DNA from: Candidatus Wallbacteria bacterium
GTDB lineage: Bacteria; Muiribacteriota; UBA6191; JACPRK01
Assembly (NCBI GenBank): GCA_016213845.1
Contig: JACQZN010000028.1
Span: forward strand, 124,001 to 188,000
Length of the DNA stretch: 64,000 bases
Reading direction: 5' to 3'
This document shows positions 7,940 through 15,736 of the stretch, one piece after another (the first letter of the stretch is position 1; each line of letters begins with the position of its first letter). The translations under genes and the position numbers were made by a program. The notes beneath the pieces are model-generated. The model made no database searches and had not been told where the DNA came from. It saw only the letters and a program-made list of their open reading frames with translations.

Positions 7940-8653
7940 CTACCCCCCGCCCAGGTAGGCCGCCTGAACGCGCGGGTCGTGCAAGAGCTCGCTGGCCGGC
8001 CCTCCAAGCGCCAGCTTCCCCGTCTCCATCACGTAGCCGCGGTTGGCGATCGAGAGCGCCGCGAACGCGTTCTGCTCGACCAGGAGGATGCCGACCCCCT
8101 CGCGGTGCACCTCCTGGAGCTTGCGGAAGATCTCCTGCACCAGGAGCGGCGCCAGCCCTAGTGACGGCTCGTCCAGGAGCAGGAGCCTGGGTCGAGCCAT
8201 GAGCCCGCGTGCGATCGCCACCATCTGCTGCTCCCCGCCGCTCAGTGTGCTGGCGACCTGCCCGAATCTCTCCCTGAGCCGGGGAAAGAGCGCGAAGGCG
8301 CGCTCGAGGTCCTGGGCGATGCCCGCCCGGTCCCGACGCAAGAACGCGCCCAGCCTCAGGTTCTCCTCGACCGTCATGCGCGGGAAGATCCGCCTGCCTT
8401 CGGGGACGTGGACGATGCCCCGCGACACGATCGAGGGCGCCGGCCGGCCCACGAGCGTCTCCCCGTCCCAGCTCATCTCTCCGGAGACGTGCCGCAGTAG
8501 GCCCGTCACGGCCTTCAGCAGCGTGCTCTTCCCGGCCCCGTTCGCGCCGATGAGGCACGTGAGCTCGTCGGCCCGGACCTCGAGGGTCACGCCGTGAAGC
8601 ACCTCGATATGTCCGTAGGATGCTTTGAGGCTTTCCACTCGCAATACGCTCAC
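7940..8653 (-). CDS. livF: Branched-chain amino acid ABC transporter ATPase LivF
   Basis: 237 residues, the usual LivF length. Walker A is GANGAGKST, the signature is LSGGEQQM, and Walker B is LLLLDEPSLGL. The IPEGR-type stretch HVPEGRRIFPRMTVEENLRLG is typical of LivF rather than LivG. The GTG start at 8653 overlaps the livG stop as GTGA, so the two ATPases are translationally coupled and should form the heterodimeric motor of the importer. Confidence 0.96.
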   Translation of the reverse strand: MSVLRVESLKASYGHIEVLHGVTLEVRADELTCLIGANGAGKSTLLKAVTGLLRHVSGEMSWDGETLVGRPAPSIVSRGIVHVPEGRRIFPRMTVEENLRLGAFLRRDRAGIAQDLERAFALFPRLRERFGQVASTLSGGEQQMVAIARGLMARPRLLLLDEPSLGLAPLLVQEIFRKLQEVHREGVGILLVEQNAFAALSIANRGYVMETGKLALGGPASELLHDPRVQAAYLGGG

Positions 8654-9435
8654 GAGCTGCCTCCCTTGAGATCGGCCGACTTCCCGAGATACGCCTCGAT
8701 CACCTTCGGGTCCCCCTGCACCGCGGCCGGAGCTCCCTCTGCCAGCTTCTCTCCGTGGTCCAGCACCACCACCCGGTCCGAGAGCTTCATCACCATCTTC
8801 ATGTCGTGCTCGATCAGCAGGACCGTCACGCCCGCGCCCCGGATGCGCCGCACCAGCTCCATCAGCTCTGCAGTCTCGTTGGCGCCCATCCCCGCCGCCG
8901 GCTCGTCCAGCAACAGCAGCCGCGGCCTGGAGGCCAGCGCCCGCGCCAGCTCCACTCGCCGCTGGTGCCCGTACGGCAAGCTGCCCGCCGGCCGCCCCTC
9001 GATTCCGGCCAGCCCCACGAAGGCGAGCCGGTCGCGCGCGAACTCCTCGATGGCTGTCTCCTCAAGTCGCGCGGCACGCGGCCGGAACAGCGCCGCCAGG
9101 AATCGCCCCCTCGTCCACGAGTGGCAGCCGATCTTGACGTTATCGAGCACCGAAAGCTCCCGGAAGAGCCGGATGTTCTGGAACGTGCGCGCGATGCCGC
9201 CCTTGCAGATGTCGTGGGGCTTGAGCCCCGCCAGCGCGCGCTCCTCGAAGCGGATGGAACCCTCCGTTGGACGGTCCAGACCCGTCACCACGTTGAAGAG
9301 CGTCGTCTTTCCGGCGCCGTTGGGTCCTATGAGCGCGACGATCTCGCCAGTGCTCACGCCGAAGCTCACCTGCGAGAGCGCCGCCAGCCCGCCGAAGCGC
9401 TTCGACACCCGTTCTATGCTCAGGACCTTGCTCAC
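8650..9435 (-). CDS. livG: Branched-chain amino acid ABC transporter ATPase LivG
   Basis: 261 residues. Walker A is GPNGAGKTT and Walker B is LLLLDEPAAGM. The signature region LPYGHQRRVELARAL is the typical divergent LivG form. ARTFQNIRLFRELSVLDNVKIG is the family Q-loop segment, and the C-terminal end (LAEGAPAAVQGDPKVIEAYLG) is also standard. The GTG start at 9435 overlaps the livM stop by four bases; an upstream frame would run inside livM and adds no family residues. Confidence 0.96.
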   Translation of the reverse strand: MSKVLSIERVSKRFGGLAALSQVSFGVSTGEIVALIGPNGAGKTTLFNVVTGLDRPTEGSIRFEERALAGLKPHDICKGGIARTFQNIRLFRELSVLDNVKIGCHSWTRGRFLAALFRPRAARLEETAIEEFARDRLAFVGLAGIEGRPAGSLPYGHQRRVELARALASRPRLLLLDEPAAGMGANETAELMELVRRIRGAGVTVLLIEHDMKMVMKLSDRVVVLDHGEKLAEGAPAAVQGDPKVIEAYLGKSADLKGGSS

Positions 9436-10478
9436 GGGGCGCTGTCGGCCTCCTCGGCAAACTCGGCGGCGACGTTTTTCTGCGGCCAAAGACCCGCGGG
9501 CCGCCAGCGCATCATGAGGATCAGCAGCGCGCCGTAGACGATCCAGCGAAGCTCACCCGGAATGGACGACGCCGGAACCCCCAGCGGCGCCAGGGCCGCC
9601 GCCAGATTCTGAGGCCGCAGCCCCTCCTGCATCATGACCAGCAGGCAGGAGCCCAGGACCACCCCGGGGATGCTGCCGAGCCCGCCCATGACGACCATGC
9701 AGAGGATCAGCACCGACTCGGAGAACGTGAACGCCGACCAGTGGAGCGTCCCCGAGAAGGACGCGTAGAAGGCACCGCCCATCGCCCCGAACGCCGCCGC
9801 GATCGCGAAGCCGAGCGTCTTGTACCCCCTCAGGTTGATGCCGCACGCCTCCGCTGCGATCTCGTCTTCCCGGATGGCGAACCACGCCCGCCCCAGCCGC
9901 GAGCTCTCTAGCCTCAGCATCACGAACACCGTCAGCGAGAACAGAGCGAGCGCCAGGAAGTAGAACGCGGTCGGGTTGAACCGGACGAACTCGTAGCCGA
10001 ACAGCACGGGCTTGTGGATGTCCGGAAATCCGCGGGCTCCCTTCGTCACGCTGGTCCAGTTGCGGGTGATCAGGATGACCAGCTCCGAGAACCCGAACGT
10101 CACGATGGCGAAGTAGTCGCCCGTCAGCCTGAGCGTCGGCGCGCCGAGCATCGTTCCCCAGAGCGCCCCCAGGGCCGCGGCCAGCGGCAGCGCCACCCAG
10201 AAAGAGAGCTCGTGGGTGTTCATGAAGACCGCCGCAGCGTAGGCGCCGATCCCGTAGAAGCCGACGTAGCCCAGGTCGAGCAGCCCGCAGAAGCCCGTCA
10301 TGATGTTGAGTCCCATGGCCAGGATCGAGAAGAGGAGAGCGTAGATCCCGACGCCCATCAAGTACGAGTTGCCGGTCAGGGGAAGGCAGGCCGCGGCGGC
10401 CACGAAGGCCAGCCACCCCCAAGGCGCGCGCCAGGCCCCGCTCGAGCTCCGCGCCGCCTTGCCCTTTCTCTGCGTCAT
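9432..10478 (-). CDS. livM: Branched-chain amino acid ABC transporter permease LivM
   Basis: 348 residues with eight or more hydrophobic helices. GLNIMTGFCGLLDLGYVGFYGIG is the characteristic first conserved block of LivM. TGDYFAIVTFGFSELV and the cytoplasmic coupling segment LGRAWFAIREDEIAAEACGI (EAA-like loop that contacts the ATPases) are also present. The terminal tail after the last helix is charged. It lies 33 bases after livH. Confidence 0.95.
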   Translation of the reverse strand: MTQRKGKAARSSSGAWRAPWGWLAFVAAAACLPLTGNSYLMGVGIYALLFSILAMGLNIMTGFCGLLDLGYVGFYGIGAYAAAVFMNTHELSFWVALPLAAALGALWGTMLGAPTLRLTGDYFAIVTFGFSELVILITRNWTSVTKGARGFPDIHKPVLFGYEFVRFNPTAFYFLALALFSLTVFVMLRLESSRLGRAWFAIREDEIAAEACGINLRGYKTLGFAIAAAFGAMGGAFYASFSGTLHWSAFTFSESVLILCMVVMGGLGSIPGVVLGSCLLVMMQEGLRPQNLAAALAPLGVPASSIPGELRWIVYGALLILMMRWRPAGLWPQKNVAAEFAEEADSAP

Positions 10479-10511
10479 TTCGAGGTGCTCTCCGCGCGCG
10501 TCACGTCCGGG

Positions 10512-11615
10512 TCAACTCTTCCTCGGCAGCTGGGCGCCCATCAGCCCGGCCGGTCGCAGGATGATCACCGAGATCATCACCAGGTAGGCGATGCCGGTCG
10601 ACCACTCCGAGAGCTCCCAGTAGATGGCGAGGCTCTGGGCGACTCCCAGGACCAAGCCTCCCACCATCGCGCCGGGGATGTTCCCGATGCCGCCCAGCAC
10701 CGCTGCCGAAAAGGCGAAGACGCCCGCCTGGTAGCCCATCGTCGGCTTGATCTCGTCGCGGTAGAGACCGACGAGGATGCCCGCGACCGCGCCGAGCGCG
10801 GAGCCGATCGCGAAGGTGATGGAGATGACGCGGTTGACGTCGATGCCCATCAGCCGCGCTGCTACCTGGTCCTGGGCGCACGCGCGCATCGCCATCCCCA
10901 GTTTCGTGCGCGTGACGAGCAGGTGCAGCCCCAGCATCAGCGCGAACGCCGTGAGGAGGATGAAGGCCTGCAACAGCGACATGCTGAGCGGACCTGCCTG
11001 CAGGTAGTGCCCCTCGACCAGCGTTTGCCAGAACGAAGTTCCCTCGGGCATGTTCTGGCGCAGGAAGAGCGCGGGGTGCGCGTCGTACTTGCGGAAGGTG
11101 TGGTTCTCGGCCGACCAGATGACCTGCGCCAGGTTCTGCAGGACGAGGCTGACGCCGATGGCCGTGATGAGCGCTGTAAGCCGAGGCGAGTCGCGCAATG
11201 GCCGGTAGGCGACGATCTCTATCGCAACCCCGAGCATCGCCGCCAGGCCGACCGCGAGCAGGAAACTGACGGGGAAGGGGATTCGCGCCAGGCAGCCGCC
11301 GTAGACGGCCAGGCCCAGCGTCAGCGCTGCGGCCAGTCCGCATCCTTGGGCCAGCGGCTTGGAGCCGGACCGCTCGAGCATTCGATCGAAGGCCACCACC
11401 CACGCGAGTGCGCCTGCGAAGAGGGCGGCGCCCGCGGCCTGGAAGGGAGTGGAGGCGATGGTGAAGGCCAGGCACATGAACGCCCCGTACATGTAGATCT
11501 CGCCATGGGCGAAGTTGATCAGCTCGATGATCCCGTAGACCATCGTGTAGCCGACCGCGATGAGCGCATACGCGGCGCCCATCGTCACGCCCAGGAGGAG
11601 GATCTGCGCGAGCAT
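10512..11615 (-). CDS. livH: Branched-chain amino acid ABC transporter permease LivH
   Basis: 367 residues. YALIAVGYTMVYGIIELINFAHGEIYMYGAF is the near-invariant LivH N-terminal block. LGMAMRACAQDQVAARLMGI is the cytoplasmic coupling loop, and the C-terminal part has GVFAFSAAVLGGIGNIPGAMVGG. The protein is longer than the roughly 300 residues usual for LivH because of an extra hydrophobic insert near residues 50-115. It starts 12 bases after the binding-protein stop. Confidence 0.95.
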   Translation of the reverse strand: MLAQILLLGVTMGAAYALIAVGYTMVYGIIELINFAHGEIYMYGAFMCLAFTIASTPFQAAGAALFAGALAWVVAFDRMLERSGSKPLAQGCGLAAALTLGLAVYGGCLARIPFPVSFLLAVGLAAMLGVAIEIVAYRPLRDSPRLTALITAIGVSLVLQNLAQVIWSAENHTFRKYDAHPALFLRQNMPEGTSFWQTLVEGHYLQAGPLSMSLLQAFILLTAFALMLGLHLLVTRTKLGMAMRACAQDQVAARLMGIDVNRVISITFAIGSALGAVAGILVGLYRDEIKPTMGYQAGVFAFSAAVLGGIGNIPGAMVGGLVLGVAQSLAIYWELSEWSTGIAYLVMISVIILRPAGLMGAQLPRKS

Positions 11616-11627
11616 CCGGCAGAAGAC

Positions 11628-12821
11628 TCAATTCATCTGCTTGGGCGCGGGGACGAACTTGCTCCCCTTGACCAGGGCCATGTGAACGGGCTTGAGGCAG
11701 TCGCCGTTCTTGTCGAAGTAGGTCGCGCCGCCCAGCCCGGGGAAGGCCTTCTCCTTGGAGTCGATGGCTGCCACGTAGTCGCGCACGGCCTTGCGGGTCG
11801 CTCCGGCCTTCTCGACACCCTGGAGCAGGAGCGCCGCCGCATCGTAAGCCAGCACGGCCCAGGCGTCCGGCTCCGCGCCGAAGGCCTTCTTGAAGTCGCC
11901 GTGCCAGGCCCTGGCGCGCTCGCCACCCAGCTCGAAGAGAAACGGCGTCGAGACGTACGTGTTCTCGGCGGCCGCCCCGGCGTTCTTGATGTACTCGTCG
12001 GAAAAGACGCCGTCGCCGCCCAGCAGCGGCACGGCCAGGCCGCTCTCGCGCGCCTGGGAGGCGATCTTGGCCGCCTGCGAGAAAAGGCCGCTCACCAGGA
12101 TGACGTCGGGGCGCTTCGCCATGAAGGTCGAGAGCTGCGGGCGGAAGTCGACCGTGTCACGCTCGTAGCTCTGGGCCGCGACGACCTCGAGAGCGATCTT
12201 CTTGGCCTCCTCCTCGAAGGCCGTTTTCAGTCCGATTCCGTAGTCGTCGTTGTCGTAGAAGACGGCCACGCGCGCTGCGCCCATGTGCTGCTTGGCGTAT
12301 CGGGCCAGCATCTGGCCCTGGAAGTCGTCCCGGTAGATGTTGCGGAAGGTCCAGTCGCTGCCCTCGCAGACCGTGGGGTTCGTCGATCCGCTGGAGAACT
12401 CGACCAGCCCGGCCTCCTTGTAGATCGGCTTGCCGGCCAGGCTGCAGGAGCTGTTGTAGTGGCCCACCACCGCCAGCACGGCCGGGTTGGACGCGAACTT
12501 CTGGGCCACGGTCGAGGCCTCTTTCGGGTTGCCCGTGTCGTCGCCGACCTCGAGCTCCACTTTGCGCCCCCCGATGCCGCCCTTGGCGTTCACCTCGTCC
12601 ACCCGCATCTTGGCGCCGCGCTCCATCATCTTGCCCACCTGCGCCAGATCGCCCGTCATCGGACCGGCGACTCCCAGGACGATGGCGCCCGCCGGCGCGC
12701 TCCCACCGCCCGTGCCACCGCCTAACCCTGCATCGGGCGCGGGCCCGGTGGGAGGGCCGCCGCACCCCGTAGAAACCAGCAGGCCGACCAGGAACACCAG
12801 GACCGTTCTCGAACTGATCAT
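11628..12821 (-). CDS. Branched-chain amino acid-type substrate-binding lipoprotein (LivJ/LivK family)
   Basis: 397 residues, periplasmic-binding-protein type 1 fold. The N-terminus is a lipoprotein signal, FLVGLLVSTGCGG, with the lipidated Cys at about residue 20. The mature protein opens with VLGVAGPMTGDLAQVGKMM and contains VVGHYNSSCSLAGKPIYKEAGL, the usual ligand-binding segments. The ATG at 12821 was chosen because AGGAG lies six bases upstream; ATGs further upstream lack a site. It is the first gene of the livKHMGF order. Family members also bind other amino acids, amides or urea, so leucine specificity is not proven. Confidence 0.93.
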   Translation of the reverse strand: MISSRTVLVFLVGLLVSTGCGGPPTGPAPDAGLGGGTGGGSAPAGAIVLGVAGPMTGDLAQVGKMMERGAKMRVDEVNAKGGIGGRKVELEVGDDTGNPKEASTVAQKFASNPAVLAVVGHYNSSCSLAGKPIYKEAGLVEFSSGSTNPTVCEGSDWTFRNIYRDDFQGQMLARYAKQHMGAARVAVFYDNDDYGIGLKTAFEEEAKKIALEVVAAQSYERDTVDFRPQLSTFMAKRPDVILVSGLFSQAAKIASQARESGLAVPLLGGDGVFSDEYIKNAGAAAENTYVSTPFLFELGGERARAWHGDFKKAFGAEPDAWAVLAYDAAALLLQGVEKAGATRKAVRDYVAAIDSKEKAFPGLGGATYFDKNGDCLKPVHMALVKGSKFVPAPKQMN

Positions 12822-12916
12822 GCGCATCTCCTGGGCGTGCACGCCGCCACTGGGCTCGCCCGCCGTGTTCTAGATCGCCGGGGCTGCCGTTCGCAACTCC
12901 CGCGATGTCGGGCGTC

Positions 12917-13774
12917 TCACTGCTTTCTCGCCGCGGCTCTTTCCACGCTGCCGGCCTTGTCGGCCAGGTGCAGGGCAAAGAGACGTCTCTCCGGGCCCTC
13001 GCCCTCGAAGTCGAGCTTGACCAGCGTGCGCACGTCCTCCCAGAACGTGACTGAGTGGCTCTTTTTGGTCCGATACCCGTAGGTCGCCGTCGGCGCGCCC
13101 CAGAGACGCTGGGCCTGTGCCAGAAGTCGCGCCTCGTCCGGGGGCTTGTCCGCACGGTACCTGATCGTCAGCTGGCAAACCTTCTTCGCGTGGAAGTCGA
13201 AGCCGAGCGCCTCGGCAAGAGGCTCCTCCAGGCCGCGAAACCCGTCGCACCAGGGATCGTCGGCGGCGGGTTGCTTCAGCGCTCCCGCCTTTCGGGCCTC
13301 TGCCTCTGGCGCATCGAGGGTCACGGCACGATAGCTCCTCGGCAGGCTCTTGTCTTTGCCGCGCTCCGGGAGGTAGACCTCGGGCCCCACGGGCGCGGTC
13401 GCTGCCGGCGGGGGAGGGGAGACAGGCGGGGGAGGGGCGGGAGCCTCCGGCGAGAGCTCCAGGTGCCAGTAGGCGCCCCCGCCCAGGGCGGCAAGCACCG
13501 CCACGGCGCCGAGGGCCCGCCAGATGCCGCCGCGACTTCTGGGAGCGGGAGTGCCCGAGCCCGGCCGGAGCATCCTGCCGCCGGGTCGCGTCAGCCCGCT
13601 GCCGCTCGGATCGGCCGGGGGCTTCTTGAGGCGAGTCCGGGCCGAGCTGGCGCTCGAGGGTTCTGCGTCGGAGACCTTGGGCGCCGGGACCATGCCCGGC
13701 TTGCGAGCGCCCGGAAGAGACGGGTCACGCGGCGGCGCGCTCTTTGGGTCCCGCTGGTCGGCCATCCGCGCCAT
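12917..13774 (-). CDS. Hypothetical single-pass membrane-anchored protein
   Basis: 285 residues, not recognised. A 75-residue Pro/Ser/Arg-rich cytoplasmic tail precedes one membrane segment at about 84-103 (WRALGAVAVLAALGGGAYW). A Pro-rich linker follows (about 108-130), then a globular domain of about 150 residues with two Cys residues (about 192 and 212). Two ATGs (13774 and 13765) are possible starts and neither has a clear ribosome site. It is divergent from the ABC ATPase gene and separated from it by only 96 bp. Confidence 0.65.
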   Translation of the reverse strand: MARMADQRDPKSAPPRDPSLPGARKPGMVPAPKVSDAEPSSASSARTRLKKPPADPSGSGLTRPGGRMLRPGSGTPAPRSRGGIWRALGAVAVLAALGGGAYWHLELSPEAPAPPPPVSPPPPAATAPVGPEVYLPERGKDKSLPRSYRAVTLDAPEAEARKAGALKQPAADDPWCDGFRGLEEPLAEALGFDFHAKKVCQLTIRYRADKPPDEARLLAQAQRLWGAPTATYGYRTKKSHSVTFWEDVRTLVKLDFEGEGPERRLFALHLADKAGSVERAAARKQ

Positions 13775-13859
13775 TGTACTCGCTCGGCGCTGTGCGCGGA
13801 TGTTCGGGATTGTTCAAGTTTGTGCGCGTTTGTGCCGATGAGTACGGTTGGGACGCATC

Positions 13860-13865
13860 AGGAGG
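13860..13865 (+). promoter_or_regulatory. Ribosome binding site of the GldA-like ATPase
   Basis: AGGAGG with a 5-base spacer to the GTG at 13871. This makes the GTG a better start than the in-frame ATG at 13838, which has no such site. Confidence 0.8.
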
Positions 13866-13870
13866 TCGAC

Positions 13871-14848
13871 GTGGGCATCATCGAAGCAGAAGGGTTGGTC
13901 AAACAGTTCGGGTCGTTCACTGCCGTGGACTCCGTGTCTTTCACGGTCCACACGGGCGAAGTCGTCGCCATCCTGGGCGCCAACGGCGCCGGCAAGACGA
14001 CCACCATGCGGATGCTCACCGGCTACTTCCAGCCCACCGCCGGCACCGTCCAGATTGCCGGCCATGACATCCTCAAGGACGCCTTCCGGGCTCAGGAGAA
14101 GATTGGTTACCTGCCGGAAACGCCGCCGCTCTATCCCGAGATGACCGTTTCGGCGTTCCTCGAGTTCGTGGCGCGCCTGCGCGGTGCAGCCCGCGGGCAA
14201 GCGCGCGTGCTGGCCGCCAACGCCATGGAGCGCTGCCAGCTTTCCGACCGCAAGGACTGGGTCATCGGCCAGATGAGCCGAGGGTACCGACAGCGCGTGG
14301 GCCTGGCGCAGGCAATCGTGACCGAACCGCAGGTGCTGATCCTCGACGAGCCGACTGCCGGGCTCGATCCGGAGCAAATCCTGATGGTGCGCTCCCTCAT
14401 CGTCGAGCTCGCCCGCGACCGGACCGTGCTCTTCTCGACGCACGTGCTCGCCGAGGCCGAAAAGGTCTGCTCGCGGGCCATCATTCTCAAGCAGGGGAAG
14501 ATCGTCGCCGACGAGACGATTCCCTCCCTGCTCGATTCACGCGGCCAGGTCGACCAGGTGCAACTGGAAGTCCACGGCCCCAGGGAGGACGTCGTCCGGA
14601 CACTGCACGCCGTGCCCGGGGTCAAGGACGTCACCATCGCGCCCGAGCCGGCCGACGGCGCCGCCCGGAAAGTCCCCCGCCCCCCAATCGACTCGCTGCG
14701 CCTGGAAGTCGCCGCTTACCGCAGTCCCACGCTCGTCAACGAGCTGTCCGCCGCCGTAACCCGCGGCGGCTGGCCCGTCGACCGCATCGGCTACCGCCGC
14801 AAGAGCCTCGAAGAGGTCTATCTGAAACTAGTAGCGAGTAGTGAGTAG
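13871..14848 (+). CDS. ABC-2 type exporter ATPase, GldA-like
   Basis: 325 residues. Walker A is GANGAGKTT, the signature region is MSRGYRQRVGLAQAI, Walker B is VLILDEPTAGLD, and the switch His is in LFSTHVLAEAE. The C-terminal 90 residues form the accessory domain typical of GldA and NatA-like exporters. It is followed by an ABC-2 permease and a GldG-like protein, the three-part set seen in gliding-type systems and in many non-gliding bacteria. The last residues (VASSE) and the TAG stop are read from a GAGTAGC/GAGTAGT heptamer array, so the native C-terminus has been replaced or extended by the repeat. Confidence 0.93.
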   Translation: MGIIEAEGLVKQFGSFTAVDSVSFTVHTGEVVAILGANGAGKTTTMRMLTGYFQPTAGTVQIAGHDILKDAFRAQEKIGYLPETPPLYPEMTVSAFLEFVARLRGAARGQARVLAANAMERCQLSDRKDWVIGQMSRGYRQRVGLAQAIVTEPQVLILDEPTAGLDPEQILMVRSLIVELARDRTVLFSTHVLAEAEKVCSRAIILKQGKIVADETIPSLLDSRGQVDQVQLEVHGPREDVVRTLHAVPGVKDVTIAPEPADGAARKVPRPPIDSLRLEVAAYRSPTLVNELSAAVTRGGWPVDRIGYRRKSLEEVYLKLVASSE

Positions 14849-14862
14849 CGAGTAGTGAGTAG
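14828..14862 (+). repeat. GAGTAGC/GAGTAGT heptamer array, five units
   Basis: Five alternating seven-base units that differ only in the last base. TAG occurs in every unit, so any plus-strand frame entering the array ends within 21 bases. It overlaps the end of the ABC ATPase gene, which stops inside it at 14846-14848. Confidence 0.9.
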
Positions 14863-14879
14863 GCGCGACGCGCTCCTCC

Positions 14880-15001
14880 CTCACACCTCGCGCCTCACTT
14901 CTCAAGCCCGCCCCCTGCCCCTCACTTCTCAAGCCTCAAGCCTCAAGCCTCGAACCTCAAGCCTCAAGCCTCAAACCTCAAGCCTCAAGCCTCAAGCCTC
15001 C
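14880..15001 (+). repeat. CTCAAGC heptamer array between the ATPase and permease genes
   Basis: About seventeen 7-base slots, many of them exact CTCAAGC units, with variants such as CTCACTT, CTCGAAC and CTCAAAC. The array runs to two bases before the permease ATG at 15003. On the plus strand it has no stop codons; on the minus strand each canonical unit carries a TGA. The permease has no Shine-Dalgarno sequence, and the bases before its ATG read GCCTCCC. Confidence 0.9.
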
Positions 15002-15002
15002 C

Positions 15003-15707
15003 ATGAACGCCATCACTGCCATCGCCTCGCGCGAAATCCACTCCTTCTTCGTCTCGCTCAGGGCCTACGTGATCCTCACGCTCGGGCTCTCGCTCTTCAC
15101 GCTCTTCTTCGCACTTCTGCTGCTAGATGGGCGCGAGGCGAGCATGCGCTCGATGTTCAAGATCATGGAGTTCCTCTTCCTGACCATCGTGCCGATCCTG
15201 ACGATGGGGCTGATCGCCGAGGAGCGGCGCACGGGAACGGTGGAGCTCTTGCGCACCGCGCCGGTCCCCCGATCGGCCGTGGTTCTCGGCAAGTACGCCG
15301 GCGCCCTCGGCATCTACACGCTGATGGTGGCCCTGACGGTGCACTTCTACGGCGTGCTCGAGCACTACGGCGCGCCCGACCGCTGGCCCGCGATACTCGG
15401 GTACACGGCACTAGTGCTCGAAGGCGCCTTGATGCTGGCGGTCGGCGTCTTCGCCAGCTGCCTCACCTCCAGCCAGGCGGTCGCCTGCCTCGTGACCTAC
15501 ACGGCCTGCTTCGGGATCTACGCTCTCGGGCTGATTGCCCCCTACCTGCCGGAGACGTGGGCTCCGGCGGTCGCCTACTGGGGCGCCAGCAGCCACACCG
15601 CCTCGATGGCGACCGGGCTGATCCAGACGCAGGACATCGTCTACTTCGCAACTCTCACGCCGCTCTTCCTGGGCCTCGCGGTCTGGCGCTTCAAGAGCCA
15701 GGAGTGA
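15003..15707 (+). CDS. ABC-2 family permease, GldF-like
   Basis: 234 residues with six predicted membrane helices. It starts MNAITAIASREIHSFFVSLRAYV, the usual GldF-type N-terminus, and contains EERRTGTVELLRTAPVPRSAVVLGKYAG, the conserved cytoplasmic segment after helix 2. It pairs with the upstream ATPase although 154 bp of heptamer repeats separate them, and it is 29 bp before the GldG-like gene. Confidence 0.92.
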   Translation: MNAITAIASREIHSFFVSLRAYVILTLGLSLFTLFFALLLLDGREASMRSMFKIMEFLFLTIVPILTMGLIAEERRTGTVELLRTAPVPRSAVVLGKYAGALGIYTLMVALTVHFYGVLEHYGAPDRWPAILGYTALVLEGALMLAVGVFASCLTSSQAVACLVTYTACFGIYALGLIAPYLPETWAPAVAYWGASSHTASMATGLIQTQDIVYFATLTPLFLGLAVWRFKSQE

Positions 15708-15736
15708 CGCGCCCCTGCCGAAAGGAATCGCACGCC

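Noticed and set aside
5800..8202. An open frame of 800 codons on the plus strand across the FIST-cyclase and livF genes
   Set aside because: It is antisense to two genes with full domain signatures and its own translation has no family features.
10014..12725. An open frame of 903 codons on the plus strand across livM, livH and livK
   Set aside because: It lies antisense to three clearly recognised transporter genes, and its Arg/His/Asp-rich translation looks like a frame shadow.
14880..15001. A CRISPR array in the CTCAAGC repeats
   Set aside because: The units are 7 bases with no spacers, and no cas genes are nearby. It is a simple tandem heptamer array.
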